A stretch of DNA of 60,000 nucleotides from Liolophura sinensis (lineage: Eukaryota > Mollusca > Polyplacophora > Chitonida > Chitonidae). The position numbers and the translations under genes are program-made. The stretch is from the NCBI RefSeq assembly GCF_032854445.1, contig NC_088306.1, positions 4,152,373 to 4,212,372 on the forward strand, read 5' to 3'. Shown here piece after piece: positions 10,481-21,522 of this stretch (position 1 is its first letter; the number at the start of each line of letters is the position of its first letter). A model generated the notes under the pieces. The model was not told the DNA's origin. It ran no database searches and was given only the letters and a program-made list of their open reading frames with translations.

Positions 10481-11526
10481 TTTGATTTAACCTTGGCCTT
10501 GGTTCAATTTTTGTTTTATTTTTCTTTCCTTTAAACCTGTAAATTGCATTTATCGAATGTCGATTAAGTTTTTGCGAGCGATCAATATCGCGTACCATCG
10601 TAACTACCCCTTGTCTTCTATTGGCTTGCCCCGCACATAGAGGAAAAATAAGAAAACGGAGAATCAAAATGTGAAATAAAACAAAATCAATGCGCTCGTG
10701 TAACCTATAGCGGCTGCTTACCTGTTACTAGGTTGTCTCACCTGTAACTAACTTGTCTCCCATTCCACACTAAAAGCGTTTCACATAAATCTTATCAACA
10801 AAAACTTATTTCTTGGCTACGTGACCTTATGTTTACGGGTAATGCACCGTTAGGTATACCATTTAACGTCGTAGTTTTAAATATTTTAATATTTTATGTG
10901 AATTTTTTTATAAGATGTTGACAGTTGTAACTTATGTGGAAGTATTACAAGCTATTGCTTTCTATTTCCGGCTTTTAGCCTATACCTCAGGTATCGTAAC
11001 AGTTTTGATCAACCGAATCAGCATTTTAGGAGTCTCACAGGTTCAATCGAGATCAAGCCGGAGCTCTCGCAAGCTGAAGCGTCTAAAAGACGGGATTTTT
11101 AACAATTTTTTCAAGATGTATGTATATAATCTTGAAACCACCGCAAAATCTTTTTGAATTTTGAAATAACAAGAATACAATTAGATGTAGTTTGTCTGTT
11201 GAAGATCTGATGTCTTTCCTGATGTATAGTTTTCCTACAAATTCCGCAAATTCCGGAAAAATACGTTTCTATCTGATTTTAAAGGTAACGTTTTAAAGGA
11301 GCTGAACACTGGTGACAGTGAAAACCTGTATAAATGGATAGTGTTAAATGGATGCCAGACTCAGGAATCAGAAGGTAATGCTTCTTGTTACAATGGCTGG
11401 TATTTCACACGATCACTTGAGGGATCTAATACTGCCTTCATTCAAAAGATTCTAAGTTTGTCAATAACAAGGACTAAAAAGAAATAAAACAAGACTAAAT
11501 TATTCCACGGTCGACAAACACACAAC
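10481..11526. other. Unannotated stretch
   Basis: AT-rich. The frame at 10915-11157 has no recognisable features. Confidence 0.4.
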
Positions 11527-11855
11527 ATCTAAAAGACTGATAGGTATAGATGTCATTTTAGAAAGTGGATTAAGTAACAGTATTATCGTTAATAGGATTA
11601 CACTTTCTGAATATAGCACAAATTCTAGTGCTGAAATGTGAATGTTCGCTGTAAACTACCTTCTATATTTGTGGAAGTCCTGTTGGTCGAGTGGTTTGAA
11701 GGGTTGAAGTGTATTACTGGCGATTTGGTGTCTCACTCTGAGATCTCTGGTTTGAAACCCGCAGTGGTTTCAGCCAAATTTCAGCACTAGAAGCTGTGCT
11801 GCAGTCAGAAAGTGTAATCCCTATCAACGATAATACTGTTATCTAAAAGACTGAT
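11527..11855. mobile_element. Foldback element with internal tRNA-like segment and flanking 15-bp direct repeat
   Basis: ATCTAAAAGACTGAT occurs at 11527-11541 and 11841-11855. Inside, AACAGTATTATCGTT at about 11576 is mirrored by AACGATAATACTGTT ending at 11840, and the arms extend about 60 bases. Between the arms, 11688-11780 looks like a tRNA head: TGGTCGAGTGGTT as A box and GGTTTGAAACCC as B box. It may be a different SINE family in a foldback arrangement. The 34 bases between the left direct repeat and the left arm are unexplained. Confidence 0.55.
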
Positions 11856-11974
11856 GAAAACAGCAGCACGACAATATGAAATTCATCTCAAAAATTGGGT
11901 GTAAAGTCCAACTGGTAGCCAGGCTCTGCACGCATGCAACTGTACCAAAATTATTTTCTTGACATACCACTGTA

Positions 11975-12235
11975 CGTTTGATTTATATATTTATTTGATT
12001 GGTGTTTTGCGCCGTACTTAAAAATATTTCAATTATATGATGGATACCAGCATTATGGTGGGAGGAAACCGGGCAGAGCTCGTGGGAAACCCACCACCAT
12101 CCGCAGGTTGTTGACAGACTTTCACACGTACGGCCGGAGAGCAAGCCAGCATGAGATGGAGTTCAACTCTCATCGACAGCGTTAGTGGGAGGCTCCTAGG
12201 TCATAACGTCGTGCTGCTAAATCCCTTGGCCGTGG
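11975..12235 (-). mobile_element. SINE, nearly full length
   Basis: Order on plus: AATA-type tail, GTGTTTTGCGCCGTACTTAA, CAGCATTATGGTGGGAGGAA, GGGCAGAGCTCGTGGGAAAC, CGTACGGCCGGAGAG, then the reverse of the tRNA head with several mutations. No clean target duplication was found. Confidence 0.85.
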
Positions 12236-12320
12236 AATCCTCTGGACGTATGAAAGAAAACAAAGCAAACTAATTGCAAAGGTTTATAATTTGGTTTTTC
12301 GAGACGTGCAACATTATCTT

Positions 12321-12338
12321 GGGGGGGGGGGGGGGGGG
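12321..12338 (+). repeat. Poly-G tract of 18
   Basis: An uninterrupted run of 18 G. Its length could be an assembly estimate. Confidence 0.9.
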
Positions 12339-12476
12339 CTTAAAGCGACGCATGTCTATATTTAATACTGGTTTAATTCAATATATAACAGTGGTATCAT
12401 AACCCCAATCGTTACCCAAAGAATACAGGCTAGCTTGACTCTCTTAACCCTGGTTAAAAATCACGTGTGGGTAATT

Positions 12477-12562
12477 TTGATCACGCTGGAGGTATATACG
12501 CATCTGATCACGCTGGAGGTATATACGCATCTGATCACACTGGAGGTTTATACGCATCTAAT
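12477..12562. repeat. Short tandem repeat, 27-bp unit, 3 copies
   Basis: TGATCACGCTGGAGGTATAT followed by ACGCATC is present twice almost exactly; a third copy is diverged. Confidence 0.85.
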
Positions 12563-13449
12563 CACACTGCAAGCTTTCACTTCTTTGGTTTAGTGCATGC
12601 CTTCCCTTTTAAACGTCAATCGTAGAGAAGAAGTGTCCATGGGCGTCATATGACAGTTCGGTAACTGCAGAGCCACTTTGTCGATTCGCATTCCACGGGA
12701 ACCAAATCATATTTCATTCTCACGGGTGATAGGAGAAACCAAGGCTTAGTTTTAACTGGCATGGCTGAATTGGCTGGATCCCTGGGTCAAAGAGCAGTTT
12801 TTATATGGTGTAGAATATTCGTTATGTTATTCGTCAAGTGGAAATACTGTCGGCATGACACCTAATATACTTTAACCAATAATTATGGGGATACGTGGCT
12901 GAAATACTGTATAGAAAATATCTCTAGTATAACAAGCATACATCTTTAGGTTTCGAGTGGTTGTAAATGTTGATCAAGTAATCTCATACATGATTTATTG
13001 TTCTTCGTTGTCAGTTCTCGGAAATAACACAATTTCTCTCAACGTTTTGCAAAACTGATGTTGCCTGTTCTTTCAACCGCCTAAAACTGTTTTAAAAATG
13101 TATGGTATAAACAGTACATTCCATTGGTAAGCTATTATATCAAACGTGATTTATAAAACTCGTGAAACATCTACAACATTTGGTTTCTTCGCGTTCATTG
13201 CGGGCCGTTTTTCCGTGCAAAGTCATTTTGGCCAAGGTATAATGTTCATTGCTGGCTTTGTAATGACGACTTGTGGGATATCATAACGTAGTACTTATGT
13301 GTTCAGAAATAATATTTGTCAGTTGATCTTTGACCAGAGTTGACCAAAGTCGCCATTGCGTCGGAATTGAAACCCAATTAAATATTTGAACATCAATCTT
13401 TAACATGAACCCTGTAAAGAAGAATACAATTAGCCTTGAGCTGATTGTT
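12563..13449. other. Unannotated stretch
   Basis: No exon, RNA or repeat could be supported. Confidence 0.4.
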
Positions 13450-13590
13450 GTTCACCGCCATGTTCCAAAATTTATCACTTATACGATGGCGATAAGTTTT
13501 GTGAGTCCCGGAGAAAACCAAAGACCTCCAGCTAGTTACTTACCTCTTTTCTTACGAGTGACGCACGATTAGGTACACCAACCATATAAA
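13450..13590 (-). mobile_element. Possible decayed SINE remnant
   Basis: ATTTATCACTTATACGATGG followed by a GGAGAAAACC segment resembles the SINE 3' half, and similar spacing is seen at 30672-30890. The match is weak. Confidence 0.35.
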
Positions 13591-13864
13591 CAGGAAGCAA
13601 GTGGTCTTCAACGAACTGTAGGCAGAGCAAACGGTCAATCGGGTGTCTTCCACCGCTTATTTCACTTTTACGCTCCACAACCAGAAAGATTAGGGAAGTA
13701 CCAGGCAGGACTTATACCTATGGTAGTTACATAGGAAACCTCACGGCGTTATTCAAAGGCACTGATTAAGCAAATGTCATATCGGTAATTTGATCTAAAA
13801 TATAACGATGGTCTTTTTAAAACCCAGTTGAGTGTTTCGCAGCCGGAACTACTGACGTCTTTCT

Positions 13865-14012
13865 AAGGACAGTTATACGTGGGAAGGTCTCTCAGCAACC
13901 TGCGGATGCTGACATACCATATTCCCACCATATTTCTGGCGGCCGTCGTATCAGTGTCATATTCTTGAGGACGAAGTAAACACGAATCGAATAAATAAAT
14001 GAATAGTTCAAA
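13865..14012 (+). mobile_element. SINE 3' fragment
   Basis: CGTGGGAAGGTCTCTCAGCA, ACCTGCGGATG, CGGCCGTCGTAT, TCATATTCTTGAGGACG and an AATAAATAAATG tail match the family. The GGGCTCTGCCC core is deleted and the head is absent. Confidence 0.8.
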
Positions 14013-14764
14013 GGGGGTAATGGCTTTAATGTGACTGAGTGGCTTCGTGGATGTCGGATTTAACAGAAAGGACAACTTAATGATTTCATTTATGTATTAT
14101 AAAGAGAGTATTTTGTTAATTTGATGATGGCCAAAACGGGTTCTTCTTATGACAATCAGCCTTTGAAATAATACGATTTAGTGCAAAACAGAATCATCTG
14201 AACGCCTCCTTGTCCTTATGTCTTATTTTTTTTCATATTGTCTCGGTTTTCAGTCTTCGTGACGATTGCCCAAGTCGGCTGTTTCATGAGAATTTGGGCC
14301 TAGACCACCTGAATTACGTGGATCATTAGAGAGCTCACAACGATGAGCGGTAACCTCTGCACTGACGCAATCACTGCTCTTACAACTTTCCAAAACATAC
14401 ATTGCGAAATTTGTTTTATTTTCCTTAAGACATTACTATATTGCTTTTTCTATATATTATTATATTGACTGCTTCTCTTTAAACATTTACTCTTGTTTTG
14501 AGCACTGAAAATTCCTGGACGTGGAATATGGAACTGAGAAATCTCATATCGTAAACCAATGAATGAATGAAAGACTTAACACAATGCTCAGCTTGAAGAC
14601 GGATTGATTGTGGCACATATATTCATCATATACTCTGTAACTGACTTCTGAAATACAGGTATGTCACGAGTAAACCAATACTCAGCATCTGTTTGATTTC
14701 TTTGTGAGATTAATGTCTTGCGCTGTCGAAGAATTTCAGGAAAACTGATGGATCAGCTTTTCCC
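14013..14764. other. Unannotated stretch
   Basis: Nothing supported. An acceptor-like GGTTTTCAG at 14251 opens a 24-codon frame but lacks a good donor. Confidence 0.4.
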
Positions 14765-14920
14765 ATTTAAACGTTTTACTTATTTATTATTTGATGGGTG
14801 TTTTACACCGTGCGCAAGAATATTTCACCTATACCACGGCGGCCAGAATTATGGTTTGATGAAACCGTGCAGAGCTCGGGAGGAACCCACGACCACCCGC
14901 AGATCGCTGGTAAACATGTT
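14765..14920 (-). mobile_element. SINE 3' half
   Basis: TTTATTATTTGATGGGTGTT, CACCGTGCGCAAGAATATTT, CACGGCGGCCAGAATTATGG and the CCCACGACCACCCGCAG core are present. The tRNA head is missing. Confidence 0.85.
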
Positions 14921-15164
14921 ATCACCTGTGTATCTGCAGTAAATATTATGTGTATACGCGTGTAGGTAAGGTGTTCCTTAGTGTCTTCGCTGGCTCGCTG
15001 CACTAAGGTGTCTCCCTCAACGCAGCTGCGTTTCCTCTGACCTGTGAGGTGACTTGACAGAGCTGGGTGAGTAGCGCTGGTTGTCAAAAGGTTTGTCAGA
15101 TATATGACAAAATGCGGTGGTTTATTCCGGATTCTCTCTGTTTACTTTTCTTTGTATCCCCACA

Positions 15165-15632
15165 TGAAGCTGTATCCTCACAAGGCGTGATATCCCCACA
15201 CGACACTGTATCCCCACACGACACTGTATCCCCACACGACACTGTATCCCCACACGACACTGTGTCCCCACAAGACACTGTATCTCCACAAGACACTGTA
15301 TCTCTACATGAAGCTGAATCCACAAGTGATGCTGTAGGCTATAGGAAGCTGTATCCCTAGATGAAGCTGTATCACCACAAGGCGTGATATCCCCACATGA
15401 AATTTTATCCCCACACGACACTGTATCCCCTCAAGACACTGTATTCCCACATGAAGCTGAATCCACAAATGATGCTGTGTACGTATATCCCTCTTTGAAA
15501 ATGTATCTCTAAATGAAACTCTAGCCCCACATTGAGATGTAACCCCACACAATGCTGTACCGCACACGAAGATGTATTCCCACTGAAGCTCTGTCCCCAA
15601 TAAGACTGTTTTCTCACATGAAGCTTTATCTT
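15165..15632. repeat. Minisatellite, 18-bp unit, left block
   Basis: ACTGTATCCCCACACGAC repeats every 18 bases, with variants (CACATGAAGCTGTATCCC). It is continuous in origin with the block at 15740-16350. Confidence 0.92.
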
Positions 15633-15740
15633 TTCCCCGGACTCTGCCCGTTTTCCTCCCGCCATAATGCCGTCGTCGTATAAGTGAAATATTCTTGAGT
15701 ACTGCGTAAGACACCAATCAAATATATAAAATAAATAAAT
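15633..15740 (+). mobile_element. 5'-truncated SINE inside the 18-bp array
   Basis: CCCCGGACTCTGCCCGTTTT, CGCCATAATGCCGTCGTCGT, ATAAGTGAAATATTCTTGAG and an ATAAAATAAATAA tail interrupt the minisatellite. A target duplication cannot be told from the repeat itself. Confidence 0.85.
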
Positions 15741-16350
15741 GAAGCTGTATCCCTACATGAAGAAGTATTCCGCGTGAAGCTGTATTCACACATAAAGCTG
15801 TATTCCCACACAAAAAGCTGTAGCCCCACATGAACGTGCAGCCCCACATGAAATTGTAACCCCACTGATGCTGTATCCCTGTATGAAGATGTATCCCTGC
15901 ATGAAGATGTATTCCTTCATGAAGCGGTATCACAACCAGAAACTGTATTTACCTGTGAGCATGTATCTCTGCATGAAGTTGTAACCCCGCATTAAACTGT
16001 ATCCCAACATAAAGTTGTAGCCCCGCATTAAACTGTATCCCAACATAAAGTTGTAGCCCCACATTAAACTGTATCCCAACATAAAGTTGTAGCCCCACAT
16101 TAAACTGTATCCCAACATAAAGTTGTAGCCCCGCATTAAACTGTATCCCTGCATGAAGATGTATTCCTGCATGAAGCGGTATCACAACCAGAAACTGTAT
16201 TGGCCTGTGAGCATGTATCTCTGCATGATGTTGTAACCCCGCATTAAACTGTATCCCAACATAAAGTTGTAGCCCCGCATTAAACTGTATCCCAGCATGA
16301 AGTTGTAGCCCCACATTAAACTGTATCCCAGCATGAAGTTGTACCCCCCA
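15741..16350. repeat. Minisatellite, 18/36-bp unit with 252-bp higher-order period
   Basis: AACTGTATCCCAACATAA alternates with AGTTGTAGCCCCGCATTA, a 36-bp dimer of 18-bp units. A block of about 110 bp starting GCATGAAGATGTATTCC at 15899 recurs at 16151, exactly 252 bases (14 x 18) later. The minus-strand frames here are artefacts. Confidence 0.93.
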
Positions 16351-17147
16351 CAGTTGGGTAAAGCATCATACTACCGTCCAGGTGTACTTGAGTTAAACAT
16401 CAAATTAACTAATTAATTTTTATTACAGAAAAAATTATCGAAAATTTCCGGAGCAAACATTTTATCCCAAGTCTCACTATTTCGAAGGGGACACTCTTAC
16501 CATAAGGCCAACGAGAAAGGTAGGCCTACAGTGTCATTTGAGAGTTTCAAGGGTGTTCCAAAATTAACACATCAGTGTCACTGACGGTATTTAGTGGTCT
16601 TGCGTCATAAGCTGTTTGGCTTAGGTTACCGAATTGGGCTGTTAGTTAAACAGAGCTTTCTTCCTACTTTATTGTGTGGCTTGACGCCTTTGTCGTCGCG
16701 GGGAATCCCCAAGTCACCAGGTACGCTTCCGCGTGAACTTGGACATAACCAATTCCAGGCAGCTGATCTCAGCGCACGCGCGAGATTGAGTCATTTAACA
16801 AAGCCCTTCAGACAGGCGGGTGATCCCCTTTCAGTCGTTGTACCCACTTATAGTCGTTGTACCTAACCCCCTTTCAGACGTGAGACTATTTATCTAATTC
16901 TGAAACGATTATTAACCGAACAAAGACAACCCCCTCGGCTGACGACCTACATTTTAGCTTGGACTAATCAGCTCTGCATGTCCCTCGTTCTGTTAGTCGG
17001 TCGACCGGCAACATTTTTGCCATTCAATCTTCTAACATTTCCGTGTCATCTTGTAATATAGGTCAGTCAATCAACAAACTCCCAAGGCAAGGCCAAACCG
17101 TACGCAAGGGGATGTCGCAACTATTGCGACATGGTAAACTAGGTACA
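16351..17147. other. Unannotated, slightly GC-richer stretch
   Basis: Around 16650-17000 several CG dinucleotides occur (GTCGTCGCGGGG, GCGCACGCGCGAG). The plus frame at 16594-16866 has no domain. A promoter or decayed exon cannot be shown. Confidence 0.35.
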
Positions 17148-17320
17148 CTAAAACAATGTGTTCATTTTAACAGAACGTCTGTTGTTTGAGTGATGGAAGC
17201 ATGTATTATGTTATTATAACATAACACTGTGTTATATTCAGCATAATAACCTGCTAGTCCATTGTAACCTTGATGATGAATTAAGAAATATGTGCGTTGT
17301 ATTTAACGGAATAATTAGAA
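17148..17320 (+). mobile_element. Partial copy of the 3716-4037 MITE
   Basis: TTAACAGAACGTCTGTTG, TTTGAGTGATGGAAGCATGT, CAGCATAATAACCTGCTAG and AAATATGTGCGTTGTATTTA match the left and central parts of that element in order. The right terminal 80 or so bases are missing. Confidence 0.7.
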
Positions 17321-17919
17321 TTAATTGGAACTGGAAGGTGGAATAGATATATTCTACCTCCACGGTGCGACTAGGCGATGGTCTTTTTGGGTGATGTTGC
17401 AGCGAAGGCAATTTTGCTCTTATATTTCCGTATGACGGTAGGTTGGAGATGCGATTGTCTGGCCCCAGCATCAGGAAGCAATCTTAGACTTAAGTCAAAA
17501 TTTTAATCATTAAACTTAATATGATCCTTTCCCGGAGCTTGATGATTTGCTTGTTTCCATGCTATTTGTTGTTGATTCATGCTGTCATAATAGCGCTGTC
17601 TCCTTTTAGAAGATTTGTCCCAGTACCGACATGTGTCGTCTTACTAAATTACTGACGTGAAATTAATGTTCGGCGAAATCACGCTTTGAAGTGAGATTTG
17701 CATGTTGTTTGATACACTCATTTCAAATGTATTCCGAAAGTTGCTACATTTAAAAATAAGATCAACCTGACTTCTTTTGTCGATACGGCGACTCTAAATC
17801 TGTAACTGGCCATCTCATTTCTCTCTAAAAGGACTTGCCGTGAAGAGTTACACCATAATATTTGCCTTTTGAATCGCACAACTCTTTATGTCATTTGTCG
17901 AGTCCGCACATACAGTATA
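17321..17919. other. Unannotated stretch
   Basis: No supported feature. Confidence 0.4.
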
Positions 17920-18140
17920 TCGAATGATTTATTTATTTATTAGGAGTTTTAAGCCGTACTCAAGAATAGTTCACTTATACAACGGCGGTCAGCATCTTAG
18001 TGGGAAGCCTGGCAGAGCTCATGAGCACCCGCAGGCTGTTGCAAGACCTCCCCATGAATGTACAACCGGAAAGGAAGCCAGCGTCAGCTGGGTTTGAACT
18101 CACAGCGATCGCATTGACGATATGCTCTTGGGTCAGGCTC
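17920..18140 (-). mobile_element. SINE, diverged, nearly full length
   Basis: TTTATTTATTAGGAGTTTTA, CCGTACTCAAGAATAGTTCA, CGGCGGTCAGCATCTTAG and TTTGAACTCACAGCGATCGC follow the family order. The GGAAACCGGGC part of the core is deleted. Confidence 0.85.
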
Positions 18141-19189
18141 CTGTGTTGTGCTTGGACTCTTTCACAAGGCCCCTGTCCATTGAAATGGGCGCTATATTTT
18201 TGTGTTGTTTCTCTCTTTCTACTCAAAGTTTTGGTAAATTTGCGATCCACAAATGAGTAGAAATCTACCTGAATAGATTGAAGGACTTATAACATGCTAG
18301 CACCAAACGTGTGGACAATTTCACCAAAGCCAACAAGCCAGCACAAGCTTGGCTATACCTTGATCTGACCCGAAGCTATACTATGCATTGGCCCACTGTT
18401 TCTGACAAATATCTCTTAATTCTTTAAGTACACCATCGCCCACAACGTCGTCGAATAAAAGTTTCCACACGAAACACATTTGCACAGCTCCCATACCAAG
18501 AACAAATTTACTATCTACTACAGCAAGGGACGGCACGAAAGAGCTGTAGCCCAGTCGCCTATTATGCAAGGTTTGCCTATACACGGCTGAGGTTCTATAT
18601 TCTTTTCATTTGGAAATCCCTGAGGACTGTTTTTTTGAGATTCTATTTATCGCACGAGGCATGACCTAGCAGTCTCCTGTGTATTCAGTGATTCTTTACT
18701 AAACCCAACTATTTTGGGGGGATATTTCTGTGTAGAGAAGTTTAATACATATATGGATGAAGAAATACGTTGGATAACATGCTAAAATGTCTTCCTAAAA
18801 TTCACCGTTTTGTATCTTTGTGAAAAAGGCCATAATGTAATAAAACAAAGAGCTTGGACTGTCATAAATAAAGTGAAAAAGATTACAAATACATGCTGCA
18901 AGCCACGGCTTTTTCTGTTACTGTAGGTGAGTAACTTGTTTAGTAAACAGCTGACTTCTATTATCGATATTAAGCAGTCAGGATATGAAACGAGTCTAAA
19001 ATAGGCATCTTTGTTATAAACCGAAGGGCGCAGTTATATTGAGAAGGAAAATTTCATCTGCTTTTTTTTCCTTTGTATTTATTTCCCTAAGTTCGTCTAT
19101 ATATGCATATACTAAAAAAATAAATTAGGAAATAAAAGGCATACACGCATATAGGAAGTTTATAAAGAACAGCCTCAGGGCTGGTGTAG
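18141..19189. other. Unannotated stretch with one protein-like minus frame
   Basis: The minus frame at 18381-18584 (67 codons) reads with plausible amino-acid composition (for example LLFDDVVGDGVLKELRDI) but I do not recognise it. No flanking splice signals or repeats explain it. It could be a decayed element fragment. Confidence 0.3.
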
Positions 19190-19360
19190 TTTACATTTAA
19201 TATAATCTAATATATTCTACTTATACGACCGCAGCCACCATTATGGTGGGAAACCCACGACCATCCACAGGTTGCTGATAGACCTTCCCACATACGACTG
19301 GAGAGGCCGGAAATCCATGAGCTGGACTTGAACTCATAGTGACCGCATTGTTGAGAAGCG
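19190..19360 (-). mobile_element. SINE, internally deleted
   Basis: TCTACTTATACGACCGCAGC, CACCATTATGGTGGGAAACC, CACGACCATCCACAGGTTGC and GGACTTGAACTCATAGTGAC mark the core and B-box side. The A-box end is lost. Confidence 0.8.
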
Positions 19361-19695
19361 CTATTTATATATAACTTGTCTCAGAAAACTCAGGGTTTTG
19401 TGAAGAGCAACTCACCTTTATATACCATTTGTCTCAGAAAACTCAGAGCTTTGTGAAGAACAACTCTTTTCCATTTGTCTCAGAAAATTCAGGGCTTTGT
19501 GAAGAGCAACTCAGTTAATATACCACTTGTCTTATAAAACTCAGGGCTTTGTGAAGAGCAACTCAGTTATTATACCACTTGTCTTATAAAACTTAGGGCT
19601 TTGTGAAGAGCAACTCAGTTATTATACCACTTGTCTTATAAAACTTAGGGCTTTGTGAAGAGCAACTCAGTTAATATACCACTTGTCTCAGGAAA
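19361..19695. repeat. Minisatellite, 52-bp unit, about 6 copies
   Basis: TATACCACTTGTCTTATAAA, then CTCAGGGCTTTGTGAAGAG and CAACTCAGTTA repeat every 52 bases. One copy near 19455 is shortened. Confidence 0.92.
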
Positions 19696-19950
19696 CTCAA
19701 TGCTTTGGCTGCATACAAGGTGGAGATGTGATCTCACATACACACATGTTACACCTGTAATCACGTGAATCCCTTTTGTTACGTGACACAGATTCTTTAG
19801 TGTCGCCGAGTAAGGCGTGTTTAAGTTATCATGAACGCTATGGTAAATTTGTTAAAACTTTAGCCATAGCCAAGTTGCATATTTTTTTCCCTGATTTGTG
19901 AAAAATTCTATGGACCTTAGAAAAGATGTTTTCATTCTTTTTTTTTGCAG

Positions 19951-19996
19951 ATCCTATCTTGTTGGAATGGACAAAATGTATCCTTCATCTCCGAAA
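19951..19996 (+). CDS. Candidate internal exon of the SAM/adaptor gene
   Basis: A long pyrimidine tract and TTTTTTGCAG precede this 46-base exon, and GTAATA follows. Entering with one base, it reads SYLVGMDKMYPSSPK and ends in phase 0. That is exactly the phase required by the next supported exon at 26097. The donor is not strong and no exon upstream with the matching phase was found, so this is less certain than the other six. The tyrosine- and proline-bearing composition resembles the rest of the chain. A transcript spanning 19996/26097 would settle it. Confidence 0.45.
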
Positions 19997-20477
19997 GTAA
20001 TATTTTATGCTATTTATTTACCTGCGCGAAACATTAGATCATTTACAGTACATATAGCGCAGCCATGTTGTAAGAAGCGTACATTTTGTTAACGCTATTA
20101 ACGGGGTCACTTATGTAACCTGACCCAGTCCTCTCCGTGTTAGAGGGGCGTTCTGAATCCTTCACCTTGAGTCTACCAGGAAGAACTCTGTACTTGAATA
20201 CCATCTTTCAAGCATTCCACACTAACCCGCTGTGCACTGCACGTATAAGGCCATTCCTGGACAGCTTAGACGACACGCATTGAGCTAAAGGTATGGTATA
20301 CAAGCTATCGTCATGTTGTGTTTTGACAGGTTACACCTGTGTCCGCTCAGTGTATGATAACACGGTATGTGGGCTGTAATATGGATATAACTACACCTTA
20401 GGCCATCAACAGTGTGTAGGCCGGCGTAAGTTGACATAGTGACGTAGTAATATGGGGAGTCAAAGTTCTCACTTTGA

Positions 20478-20885
20478 TATGTACTGTAAATTTAGAGTAG
20501 TTCAGTGTACCCGGCACTAGGGTGATACACGATTTAGTGTAGTTCAGTGTACCTGGCACTAGGGCGATACACGATTTAGTGTAGTTCAGTGTACCTGGCA
20601 CTAGGGCGATACACGATTTAGTGTAGTTCAGTGTACCTGGCACTAGGGTGATATACGCTTTAGTGTAGTTCAGTGTACCTGACACTACGGGGATACACGA
20701 TTTAGTGTAGTTCAGCGTACCTGGCACTACGGGGATACACGATGTAGTGTAGTTCAGTGTACCTGGCACTACGGTGATACACGATTTAGTAAAGTTCAGT
20801 GTACCTGGCACTACGGGGATACACGATTTAGTGTAGTTCAGTGTACCTGGCACTGCGGAGATACACGATTTAATGTAGTCCATGT
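20478..20885. repeat. Minisatellite, 42-bp unit, about 10 copies, within R20
   Basis: GTGTAGTTCAGTGTACCTGG, CACTACGGGGATACACGATT and TA make up a 42-bp unit. The left copies have CACTAGGG and the right copies CACTACGG. The 161-codon minus frame here is a repeat artefact. Confidence 0.94.
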
Positions 20886-20899
20886 GTACCTACACTAGC

Positions 20900-20950
20900 T
20901 TTGAACTAATATCCTAGTTGGTGTAGCTCATGGGTACCTATATTGACACT
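20900..20950 (-). repeat. Single inverted monomer of the 48-bp repeat of 40.0-44.8 kb
   Basis: The plus strand reads TTTGAACTAATATCCTAGTT, GGTGTAGCTCATGGGTACC, TATATTGACAC. This is a diverged reverse complement of the monomer that occurs about 99 times at 40049-44815. It lies just after the 42-bp array of R20. Confidence 0.65.
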
Positions 20951-21223
20951 ACGGTGAAAATAGAGTCCCGCTTAGCAACAACAGAGGTGTATGTTTTTAT
21001 ACTAAACATGTGGAATGTAAAGGGCGATGAACATGTAAGAATGTGTACTATAATAAATACGTGTTTCTATGTAAACACGTCATATGTTTACAAAAGTAAC
21101 GGGGTTTTACTCTATATATTAATACACAATACCATGCTTACCTGCTACTTGTGCTACATGAATATATCCACCACATTACTGTTGAAACATTTCATATGTT
21201 TAGGATAAAAACAGACTGAAAAT

Positions 21224-21276
21224 AAGTCAGAATTGTTTCATCAATAAAAGATTAATTGATGAAACAATTCTGACTT
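21224..21276. repeat. Perfect 22-bp inverted repeat with 9-base loop
   Basis: The left arm (21224-21245, beginning AAGTCAGAATTG) is exactly complementary to 21255-21276. A run of T follows the right arm, and imperfect pairing continues outward by several bases. It may be a foldback end or a structured RNA element; nothing around it decides. Confidence 0.85.
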
Positions 21277-21522
21277 TTTTTTCAAACATATAAATGTCTC
21301 ATAGCCATGCACCACAGCATTTCTTTGGCACGTAACACGGCTTTGTGTTTTTCTTAAATATGTAAAACGTTTACTCTGTTATTATTTACTTATAATTCAC
21401 CTACCACCAGGGCCATCTTACATACTTGTACTTCCCAGGGATAGATCAAGCCCTTTGTGACTTTATTCCTGCCATGCTTTATTTTCTATAAACATGTTTT
21501 CTAATTATACTTATAGTGAATG

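Larger units (their letters stand above)
20140..21000 (+). repeat. Dispersed element R20, homologous to R39 at 39440
   Basis: GGGCGTTCTGAATCCTTCAC, TGTGCACTGCACGTATAAGG, GACAGCTTAGACGACACGCA, TTTTGACAGGTTACACCTGT, GTAGGCCGGCGTAAGTTGAC and ATATGGGGAGTCAAAGTTCT recur in the same order at 39440-39770. In both copies this about 330-bp region leads into the 42-bp tandem unit, and both later carry AGCAACAACAGAGGTGTAT. It is therefore one family with a variable repeat block. No coding capacity or terminal structure was recognised. Confidence 0.8.
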
